From: Cristatella mucedo
Lineage: Eukaryota > Bryozoa > Phylactolaemata > Cristatellidae
DNA: 64,000 nucleotides
Assembly: GCA_009760855.2 (NCBI GenBank)
Contig: WPIO01000081.1
Span: forward strand, 1,369,001-1,433,000
Direction: 5' to 3'
The notes below the pieces were generated by a model. That model did no database searches, was not told the DNA's origin, and was given only the letters and a program-made list of their open reading frames with translations. Below are positions 46,500-64,000 of this stretch, piece by piece. The translations under genes and the position numbers were made by a program. The first letter of the stretch is position 1. Every line of letters starts with the position of its first letter.

Positions 46500-49175
46500 G
46501 TGTAATGTACCTCCGTCTGCAACTCCACAAAGTCATAAAGACCATGTGGGTGTTACCCAGGAGAGTTTTGTATAGCGCACTCACAGCCTGAGCGGCTTTC
46601 GGTACGCATTCGGTAGCCAACAGACTTCGTCTCACGCATCAAAGACAAAGTGGGAAGCGTAGCAGAGTTAGGAGAGCAGTTGAGGTAGTGAGTAGCATGG
46701 AAGTAGCAGTTCAGGACCGCTGAAAAAGATGTGCCATAGTCGGCAGTCGGAGAGTAGATGTCGTTGCGTAAGAATTGTGGAAGCGAGTTACACAGTCTAG
46801 GACCTGCAGAGCTAAAGCTTCTGTCACCAACTGTCTTTAAGCAGAGGAATGGGACAGCTAACTTATTGTGCACACAGGACCGGAGGGCGCGAACAGGCTG
46901 AAACTGATGCAGCAGTCCAGCTAGGTACGAAGGAGCCAAGCTGTGGTGGGATTTGTGGGTCAGTGTAAGAACTTTGCTCTGTATCCTTTGCTCAACCGGC
47001 AACCATCCTAACTCTTTCAGCAGAGGTGACACGTGCTCAAACCGCTGGGACTTGAAAACCAGCCTTGCAGCCATATTCACAGTCCGCTGTAGTGGCATAA
47101 TAGCTTTCTTTGGCAGCCCAGCCAAAAGGGAATTACAATAATCAAGCCAAGACAGAACTAAGGAGCAAGTTAAATTTTTTGCAAGCCACTGTGGGAGACA
47201 GCTTCTAATCTTGGATAGGGATCGGATGTGGTGGCTAGCTGTAGAGGTAGTCTTCTGAATGAAGCTTTTGAAATTGAGCCATATATCGAACAGACACCTA
47301 AACTAGGAGCACGTGGTGAAGGTCGCACAATAGCATCACCTATTAGAACAGCAAAGCCTTTTAATCCAGCCACACGCTTAGGGTGTCCTATGAGTAGCAG
47401 TTTGGATTTATCGTCATTTAATTTCAGGAAGTTTTCCGACATCCAGGATTGAATATCGGCAAGGCAAGCATTCAGTTTCTCAGTTGCTGCAGCAGATTCC
47501 GACGGTTTAAATGACAAATACAACTGAGTATCGTCAGCATAGAAGTGATATCCTATTCCACGGTCCTTAATCTCTTTTCCCAGAGGTTGTGTATAAATGG
47601 AGAACAGCAAGGGACCCAGTACAGACCCTTGAGGAACTCCACAGGTGACCCTTCTCGTGTCTGAGACCTGACCCCCACACGACACGGAGTGAACACGATC
47701 AGACAAGTATGATTTAAACCAAGCCAGTGCTTCGTCTGCCAGACCAATCGTTGTTCTCAATCGTTCAAGCAGAACTTCGTGATCAACGGTGTCGAAGGCA
47801 GCAGACAGATCTAACAGAGCTAGGGCAGTGACATTCCCGTCGTCGTTGCCACGTAGAATGTCATTGTTAACACGGAGGAGAGCAGTTTCAGTGGAGTGCT
47901 GCTTCTTGAACCCTGATTGAAATGTTTCTGACATTCCATTATTTTCAATATGCTCCACCAGCTGCTTACCAACAATTTTTTCAAGAATCTTCGATAAGAA
48001 TGGGAGATGGGAAACTGGACGATAGTTTGCTAGGACCTCTGTGTCTAATCTAGGCTGATTAAGAATAGGTCTAACGATTGCCGATTTGAAAGACTTGGGG
48101 ACGACCCCTTTTCCCAAAGAAGCATTAAAAATCTTGGTTATGGCAGGGCTAAGGTGGTCTGCTAGTGAAAACCACAGAGATGAAGGTATAGGGTCTTCAG
48201 GAGACGAGCTCTTTTTGCTAGACCTTATTAAGGCAGCCACATCACAGGCAGAAACATCGGAGAACCTATTAAGAAAGGTCACGGGTTGAGGAACGGCTAT
48301 TGCTTTGGTCGAAGGGGGCTTAATGGAGGCACGAATGTGCACAATTTTTTCAGTAAAGATGGCTGAAAACTTTTCGGCTCAGCCCTTAATATCTGGGGAG
48401 TCAGACCTCAAAGCATTGGCCAGTAAATGGTTTACTGTCTTATAAATCTGTTTAGTGTCCGACTGGCAGGAATTCAGCTTTCTAATGAAAAAAGAAGCCC
48501 TGGCTTTTTTAAGATTTCGTGTGTAAACACGAAGGAAGTCTTTAAAATTGACTAGGTCTGCCTCAGAACCCGATTTCTTGAAACGACGTTCTAGCCTGTG
48601 CTTAACCCGACGCATCTTAAGGAGTTTTTTTGTAAATTGAAAGGAATCTCGACGACTTTGAATACGGACAGAGCGAACGGGAGCATGCTCATCAAGTGCA
48701 CTCATGAGTGTCATGTTCATCGCATCAGTGAGGGTATCGAGGCTGCCGGTCAAGTCTGAATGCAGATCAAGAATACCTGCATCACAAACAGATTTCAAAA
48801 ACTTGTCCATGTCAATGCTTTGTAAGTTACATCGTTTGGCAAATTCGACATTGCCCTGTACGTACGAGGGAGCAGGAACAGTAAACGAGACCGAACAACG
48901 ATCTGATAGGGTCAGTGGGCACACCACAAAGTCAGTGGGAGGACATCCTTAGTGATCACGAGATCTAGAATGTGGCCACCGACGTGGGTGCTATGATTAA
49001 CGTGTTGGGCCAAACCAAAATTCTCCAGACAGTCAAGAAATGAGCGGACCTGGCTGTTGCTAGGGTTGTCAACGTGAATATTGAAGTCTTCTACAATCAG
49101 TAGCGGCCTGTCACACACAAATATTTTAGCGAGGAACTCTGAAAACTCCTCCATAAACAAGTTTAGACAGCCAGC
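46500..49175 (-). mobile_element. CR1-like LINE family A, best copy (endonuclease end, reverse transcriptase, C-terminal region)
   Basis: Read on the minus strand, 49160-48912 encodes the end of an AP-type endonuclease (VEDFNIHVD; HSTHVGGHILDLVITKD), 48927-48379 a linker, and 48342-47170 a reverse transcriptase. The latter has KSSSPEDPIPSSL, NYRPVSHLPFLSKILEKIV, GVPQGSVLGPLLFSIYTQPL and the catalytic YHFYADDTQLYLSF. 47125-46553 is the CR1 C-terminal domain (TVNMAARLVFKSQRFEHVSP; SAGPRLCNSLPQFL). The 48927 and 48342 frames are the same frame broken by a stop; frameshifts separate them from the endonuclease and C-terminal parts. The 5' end is truncated. It copies RNA by target-primed reverse transcription when intact; this copy is dead. 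Confidence 0.92.
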
Positions 49176-50020
49176 TGGGTGTCGTCAGAATAGATCCTAT
49201 TGCCAGCCGTAGGGGCCCGAATCACTTTTCCGAAAGGCTCAGCATAAATCGTGAATAGCAACGACCGAGAACTGACAAGTTGACGTTATAGATGATACGA
49301 AATGGATTGAAAGCGATCAGAAAAGTATGATTTTAATCGCACCAGTGCACCGTGTTCCAGACCGATTGCTGTTCTCAATCACTGTAGTATGATGTCATTA
49401 GTGTCAAAAGCAGCCAACACGTTGAGTGGGACCGAGGCAGTGACATTAACGGCTTCGTTAATTCATGCCGTTCGTCACACGAAAGAGGGCAGTTTCAGTG
49501 CAGTGATGTCGCTTAAATGCATTTTTGGCGAAGCTCATTCCTATTGATGTGTTGTAAATCTTCATGGCATCTGTCGTTTAAGGAATATTGGACAGTAAAC
49601 GAAGAAGAAAGGTGTTGCGACAGTGTCATAGAACCTCAAAATCAAATCCAGGCTTCGTAAGTCATTATTAACTGATGGCTGAGGTGCGAGAACTTTGATA
49701 CAACTCTTTTATCAAGTGGTGCGTTAAAAACCTAAGCAATGGCTAAGTTCGCCTGCCAGGGAAGACCAAAGAGGGGGCGACTTTAGAGTCTTCAGGTAAC
49801 CAGCGATTTTTACCATACTTAATTAGGGTAGCCATTTCCTTTACAAAAATCTGGGAACCTTTCTTAGGTGATAGTCGACAGTTTCGATTTATCCCTTGCT
49901 TGAGTTGGAAGTGCCTTTGTTGTGCATGAATCTGTACAATTCCATCATTGAGGACGGCAGAAAGCTGCATCGGAAAAACGTAAACTATTCAGGTAATGGC
50001 ACCATTGCTTATTGACTGCT
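49176..50020 (-). mobile_element. Older LINE family A reverse transcriptase fragment
   Basis: 'gccagctgggtgtcgtcaga', 'aatcacttttccgaaaggct', 'ccagaccgattgctgttctc' and 'gtgtcaaaagcagccaacac' parallel 47520-47810 of the better copy. It is more diverged, so it was a separate and earlier insertion. Confidence 0.7.
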
Positions 50021-50224
50021 GCAATGGTTAATAGGCCCCAGAAAAAAGCATGAATCGTCACGTTAAGTTCTCGTGACCTCGGCTTAATGGATTTAACTTA
50101 GCTTTCCTGCATAACACTGTGCATGCTGCCACTAACTATGTTTGCATGCTGACCCTGTGCATGTCACCTCGAAACCTTTTATGCTTGTTATTACTGCACA
50201 TGTTACCACTAACCATTCGGTCAT
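50021..50224 (+). mobile_element. LINE B 3' UTR remnant
   Basis: 'aacactgtgcatgctgccac', 'gcatgctgaccctgtgcatg' and 'accactaaccattcggtcat' are family B 3' UTR words. The tail is missing, cut by the family A copy that follows. Confidence 0.6.
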
Positions 50225-51215
50225 GTAATATAATGTTATGCATCTCCGTCTGTAACTCCACGAAGTCATGAAGACAATGTGGGTATTAGACAGGAGAGTT
50301 TTGTATAGCACATTTACACCCTAAGCGGTGTCGGTACGCATGCGGTAGCCAACAGACTTCATCTCGCGAAACAAAGAGAAAGTGAGAAGCAAAGCAGAGT
50401 CAGGAGAGCAGTTGAGGTAGTGAGTTGCATGGAAGTAGCAGCTCGGGACCGCTGAAAAGGATGTGCCATAGTCGGCAGCAGGAGAGTTGTCGTTGCGTAA
50501 GAATGATGGAAGCGAGTTCCACAGTATCGGACCTGCAGAGCTAAAGCTTCTGTCACTAACGGTCTTTAAGCGGAGGAATGGAACGGCTAATTTATTGTCC
50601 GCACAGGACCTGAGGGCGCGAACAGGCTGAAACTGGTGCAGCAGTTCAGCTAGGTACGAAGGAGCCAAGCCGTGGCGGGCCTTTAGGGTCAGCGTAAGGA
50701 CTTTGCTCTGTATCCGTTGCTCAACCGGTATCCATCCTAGCTCTTTTAGCAAAGGAGACACGTGCTCAAACCGCTGGGACTTGAAGACTAGCCTTGCAGC
50801 CATATTCATAGTCAGGTGCAGTGGCCTAATAGCTTTCTTAGGTAGTCCAGCCAAAAGGGAATTACAACAATCAAGCCGAATCAGAACTAAAAAAGGATCT
50901 AGTTAAATTATTTGCAGGCCGCTGTGGAAGACAGCTTCTTATCTTGGATAGAGATCCGACGTGATGGCTAGCTGTAGAAGCAGTCTTCTGAATGAAGCTT
51001 CTAAAATTAAGGCAGCTGTCGAAAACGAGACCAGTATTTCGAGCACTTGGTGATGGTCGCACAACAGCATGACCTATTAGAAGAGCAAAGCCTTTTAATC
51101 CAGCCACACGCTTAAGGTATCCTCTGAGCAGCAGTTCGGTTTTATCGTCATTTAGTTTCAACAAGTTTTCCGACATCCAGGATCGAATGTCGGCAAGGCA
51201 AGCATTCAGTTTCTG
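50225..51215 (-). mobile_element. LINE family A, C-terminal region and end of RT
   Basis: Minus-strand frame 50854-50321 (TMNMAARLVFKSQRFEHVSP ... LKARHGLAPSYLAELLHQFQ) and 51176-50871 (MSENLLKLNDDKTELLLRGY). It shares its 3' end with other family A copies. Its 5' breakpoint (ttcagtttct|gcttctttt) is the same as in the copy at 33.95 kb. Confidence 0.88.
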
Positions 51216-51360
51216 CTTCTTTTACAGCAAGTGTATGGTGCATTGAAAGAGATTGCCTTCTCTGAGGGTGCTATGACAAATTGATTACAGTTATTATTTT
51301 TATTTTTGTTATAATTAATAAAATTACTAGAAATGACCAAGACAAATCATAGAATTCTTA
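51216..51360 (+). mobile_element. LINE B-like tail fused to LINE A (second copy of the junction)
   Basis: 'gcttcttttacagcaagtgt', 'gaaagagattgccttctctg', 'agggtgctatgacaaattga', an AT-rich run, then 'actagaaatgaccaagacaa'. It matches 33956-34090 throughout, including beyond the tail. Confidence 0.8.
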
Positions 51361-52265
51361 AATCTGCTTTGGAAGGCGGGCTTTATTGTCCGCTGACCTA
51401 GCTGATAATCCTGCCCAACACAAAGGGGAATTTTGCCGTTCATTTTTAATGTACACAGCCGAACTGCTTGGAAGAGAAAACTGAAATAATTAAAAAAAAT
51501 TTTTTAATAGTTTTGTTATAAAAAATTGAACTTCATTTATTTCGCTAAAAATCGTAAAAGGTGGAAATATGTTTTAAACTTTCTTTGCCGATCATCGTCA
51601 GTCTTTATTATTCGTCCATCTCTGAATGTATTTGTAACCAAGACATACGTAATTCATGAATTTTGTGGAAGTCAGTTAAATAAACATATAATAATTATAG
51701 TAATACATTTTTTATAGCGGGATTAAAGAACTTAATCTTCTCCTAGGCACTTGATATTTGCTATAAAGAAAGTATTATCGTTGGCAATAGCCAAAAAATT
51801 GTTCCGAAGGTAAACGTCTCAATTGAGTTATTTTCTTGTTGCTTTATTTTCAATATCATATTAATACTGAAATTTTGAGAAACTCGCCATCCATGGGTTC
51901 GAGAGTCTCGTTTATTATTGACTTTAGTTTAAGCATGTTCGTTTAGCTTCGTGAGCGCAACATAGTGGGATTTTTTAAATCTCGTGCTATTTTTGAACGG
52001 GGCTAAAAATGATTTGTAGCTTAGTTTAGCAATGCGACGCTGAAATGAGTTCTTAGTTTTTCTTACTGTTTTCGATTGTTCCACGCCTATACTATTCGCT
52101 GTGGTGTCTTTTGCTCCGGATCAAATACTATCAACGTTTGCGACTTTTCCACTAATCTGTAATTTATCGCGAATATTCTGGGTCAAATGAACATTTTATT
52201 TTCATTTAAGAAATGTATTTTGCCATTCAATTTAGCATGCGTATTCGAAAAGGCGCTCTTACCAT

Positions 52266-52266
<1 letters not shown>
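51361..52266. other. Unannotated AT-rich stretch
   Basis: 51370-51415 repeats sequence from about 22960. A minus-strand LINE B/SINE-type tail scrap (tttttatagcgggattaaag, aacttaatcttctcctaggc) is at about 51705-51765. The rest is unrecognised. Confidence 0.5.
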
Positions 52267-52296
<30 letters not shown>

Positions 52297-53045
52297 TCAC
52301 TTGATAAAGCGCCCTCAGAGAACTTAATCTCTCTCTAGGCGCTTTACATTTGCTGTAAAGTGAAATGCAATTAAATGGTAAGTAAAATCATGCTTTAAAA
52401 ACAAACAAAATGAATAATATGGTTAGGGGTGACATGCACAGGGTCAGCATACAAATGTGGTTAGTGGCAGCATGCAAAGTGTCAGCATGCATGAGCACAT
52501 CTAGGATGAATCACAGGGACCCGCTAAATGCTGTCCTAAATAGGTGTGCTTTTAAGTTCCTTTTAAATGTGGTCAGGTCGGGGGATGTTCTGACGCAGGT
52601 CGGGAGGGAGTTCCAGGCTTTCGGAGCATACGAACTAAATGCACGGTCTCCAAAGGATTTAAGGTTTGTACGAGGTATTTCTAGACTGCTGGATTCCGAA
52701 AAGCGGGTGGTACGATGCTTTGCCTGATGGGGTAGTCTATCTGAAAGATAGGCTGGAGCCATAGAATGAAGGGACCTAAAAGTGAGCGACAAAACCTTGA
52801 AGTCAATCCGTTGCTTGACTGGTAGCCAGTGCAGGTCGGCGAGAAGTGGAGTAATGTGGCAACTGCGACGCTCACGACAGACAAGTCTAGCTGCAGAGTT
52901 TTGCACCAGCTGCAATCGCCTGATCGCACATGCTGGTAGGCCAGTAAGCAGCGAGTTGCAGAAGTCGCGACGAGATGTCACGAATGCATGGACCAACTTA
53001 GATGTGGTATCTTTATCTAAACAAGCATAAACATTGGTCAATGTC
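52267..53045 (-). mobile_element. LINE family B, well-preserved 3' part
   Basis: Minus-strand frame 53041-52511 (176 codons, uninterrupted) encodes DKDTTSKLVHAFVTSRRDFC, QLVQNSAARLVCRERRSCHI, ADLHWLPVKQRIDFKVLSLT and WNSLPTCVRTSPDLTTFKRN, ending in a stop. A complete 3' UTR and (TAA)n tail follow. It lies about 200 bp upstream of the TADA2A start codon and is one of the least mutated family B copies. Confidence 0.92.
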
Positions 53046-53243
53046 GACTAGCACATCTGCAGTGACTTGCCTAGAATATCATTAGCATCTTCCATTTATG
53101 GGACGTGCTTAAATAGATTCAAAATATTTTAGGCTGCTGTCGCATGTCGTAGGTCCGGAGATGCAGCAAAGCTTGCCTATGCCCTGCCCTACAGAGAACG
53201 ATTTAAATGGACTCGTCGCAACTACTCCTGTTTTCTTCCGGTC
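53046..53243 (+). promoter_or_regulatory. Probable TADA2A promoter / 5' UTR
   Basis: Only about 200 bp separate a LINE B copy from the start codon, so the core promoter and 5' UTR are probably here. An ETS-type motif cttccggt is at 53235-53242, immediately before the ATG. No TATA box was placed. Confidence 0.45.
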
Positions 53244-62365
<9,122 letters not shown>

Positions 62366-62574
62366 GTCTGTGTGTCACGTGTGCCCAGCTGTCGCCCGGC
62401 TTCTTTTTCGTTTCATAAAAGTATTTGGATGTGCAATATGCCCAGAGTGTGTTGAAAAACTGCTGTGAGCCTTCGTGTCCATAGGAATGCCGAGGGATCT
62501 GAGCACACGGACAAGCTGTTTGTGCAAGTAGTGGCTGCAGAAACCGTTAACGTAATAATGATGGTAAAAGGAAA

Positions 62575-62895
62575 AGACATTCGTATAGTGCCTTCGTATA
62601 GTGCTCATTCTCTATGCAGGCACTTTACCCGTTGTATACGAAGCACGATCAAATGATGAGTGGCAGCATGCACAGTGTCAGGACGCATAGGTTCAATAAG
62701 GATGTATCACAGGATGGCCCACTAAATGCTGTGATAAACTGGTGCATTTAAGCTTCTTTTTGAATGTCGTCATGTCAAGGGATGCCGTGACATCATTTGG
62801 CAGTGAGTGAGTGAGTTCCAGGCTTTGGAAGCATGTGAACTAAAGGCATGGTCTATAAAGGATTTGTGGTTCGTACGAGGTATGGTTAAACGATA
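62575..62895 (-). mobile_element. LINE B 3' fragment
   Basis: 'agtgctcattctctatgcag', 'gcagcatgcacagtgtcagg', 'cactaaatgctgtgataaac' and 'gtcaagggatgccgtgacat', ending in the coding remnant 'tggttcgtacgaggtatgg'. Confidence 0.8.
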
Positions 62896-62924
62896 CTGTT
62901 ATACTTGTGACTTAACGCCGCTCT

Positions 62925-63058
62925 TGTTTGGCCCGGCGGTTAAGGTGCTCTCCCCGACCAAGGTCTGGCCAAGGTCGTGGGCTCGACCCACATGGCAAAT
63001 GTGAACCGCCTGACTAAAGATTCTGTTCTGTTAGGGTGCCATACAAATGAATTTTATT
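62925..63058 (+). mobile_element. SINE1, subfamily 1a
   Basis: Head 'cttgtttggcccggcggtta', then 'aggtgctctccccgaccaag', box B-like 'gggctcgaccca', and tail 'gactaaagattctgttctgt' and 'tagggtgccatacaaatgaa'. Confidence 0.88.
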
Positions 63059-63059
63059 T

Positions 63060-63660
63060 TTTCTCTACTTGTAAGATCATAGTGCATTTGTTACACGCCC
63101 TAAGAGAACAGAATCTATTGAAGGTACTTTGTTTAGGCTGAAAATGAAGCCTATAAACTGATTTGTAGGAGCTGCCTTACACAAGTCAAACGGACTGGGC
63201 AAGTCCTGCAAGTAACATGTTGGTTTGTGGCTTCCTTTAAGATAGTGTAGAGTTAGTGAATAGTGTTGAGTCAGTAGATGCATCAAATCGCGGTTGCGAA
63301 TTCCAGCTCTATGTATTTAGGCTGTGGAGGCATGAACTTAAAAAAGAGGAGTTCGAGACTGGTGATAGGTGCAGCCGAGTGAGCCGAGTAAGGAGAGCAG
63401 GTTGTGTAAGGGGAATGCAGATGAATTAGTAACTCATCCCAGGTATCGAGCGAATTGACCTAAAAGTGAATAACAGGATATTTAAGTCGATACCCTGCTT
63501 GATGGAAAGCCAGCCTAGATCGGCAGGAAAGGGTACATTCTCGACAGACCTGATTGGCAAGTTTTGTGCTATCTGTAAGCATCTTATTCCGTAGGTAGGA
63601 AGACGAGGCTTTCGAGAAGATAGTTGCGTACGCTCAAGTCACAAAATATTCTCGAAGTAT
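63060..63660 (-). mobile_element. LINE B fragment, old
   Basis: Tail 'acgccctaagagaacagaat', then coding remnants 'attgacctaaaagtgaataa', 'tcgataccctgcttgatgga', 'aagccagcctagatcggcag' and 'attggcaagttttgtgctat', parallel to 52800-52920. Confidence 0.7.
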
Positions 63661-64000
63661 TGCTGCCGTGCTTGTGGCTGTGAATTCGTTTGGGTAATAA
63701 TAACAGTTAGCTAGGATGCTAGGTACTCGGATGATGTGCACATCATATGAAAATATGTATTACCAGCCCAAACGTAAGCATATGTGCTGTTGGTATGTAT
63801 GCGTTTAGTGCGATGTCGTCTCATCATGATTCTCTATGACTTCCCTTCTGTTGTCAGGCATAGAGACCACTAGCTTTAGCATAGTCTCTCCAGCCAAAGC
63901 ACACACTTTGCCTTAGCCCATTGTCGATATGGCTCCCTATTCGTTCTATGTGGTTCAAATCAGGCAATTGCTCGGCCACTGCATCAGCACTAAACGAGGA

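Larger units (their letters stand above)
62366..64000 (+). other. TADA2A intron 9 (start), repeat-filled
   Basis: No SWIRM-encoding exon was found. It holds LINE B scraps (minus, about 62575-62895 and 63060-63660) and a SINE1 (plus, 62925-63058). 63660-64000 is unrecognised. Confidence 0.7.

Noticed and set aside
46553-49160. Active retrotransposon
   Set aside because: The best LINE A copy has an in-frame stop, at least two frameshifts and a truncated 5' end, so it cannot be autonomous.
62366-64000. TADA2A SWIRM-domain exons
   Set aside because: Searched by eye in all forward frames; only LINE B, SINE1 and unrecognised sequence was found. The exons probably lie beyond the window.

Overview
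This is nuclear DNA of an animal, most likely an invertebrate. The genes are split by GT-AG introns, both recognisable genes are metazoan orthologues, and the rest is dense with CR1-like non-LTR retrotransposon debris, tRNA-derived SINEs and long dinucleotide repeats. I cannot assign the phylum from the sequence alone. There is no sign of a bacterial, organellar or viral genome.

Two real genes are supported, both on the + strand. The first is a complete NUDT12-type peroxisomal NADH/NAD-capped-RNA pyrophosphatase (six coding exons, 28215-40650, 445 residues). It has ankyrin repeats, a four-cysteine zinc ribbon, an intact Nudix box, the SQPWPxP NADH-diphosphatase motif and a C-terminal AKL peroxisomal signal. 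The second is the 5' part of TADA2A/ADA2, the chromatin adaptor of GCN5/PCAF acetyltransferase complexes (nine coding exons, 53244-62365, 318 residues). It carries the ZZ zinc finger, SANT domain and central ADA2 region; the C-terminal SWIRM exons must lie beyond the right edge. All exon joins keep phase and match family spacing. The genes have unrelated roles and share only orientation. Two weaker exon candidates lie far to the left: a cysteine-rich possible Ig-like exon (917-1181) and an exon with a transmembrane helix and basic stop-transfer residues (16389-16589).

Layout: 1-187 is a hAT-type miniature transposon resembling the horizontally transferred SPIN family. 0.2-27 kb is AT-rich, old, repeat-laden DNA with the two candidate exons. 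27.7-41.1 kb is NUDT12, whose 8-kb fifth intron is packed with retroelements. 41.9-44.0 kb is a degenerate tandem satellite with a period near 165 bp. 45-53 kb is a retroelement cluster including the best-preserved LINE (46.5-49.2 kb, minus). 53.2-64 kb is TADA2A, with retroelement fragments in its larger introns.

The retroelements fall into two main CR1-like families, here called A and B, a possible third (C), and two tRNA-headed SINE families. SINE1 has a 3' tail closely matching the LINE B 3' tail, which suggests that LINE B machinery mobilised it. No unmistakable new biochemical system was found. The most notable items are the ~165-bp satellite, the SPIN-like element, the SINE1/LINE B tail sharing, the recent 82-bp duplication of the NUDT12 polyadenylation region and the two candidate receptor exons.
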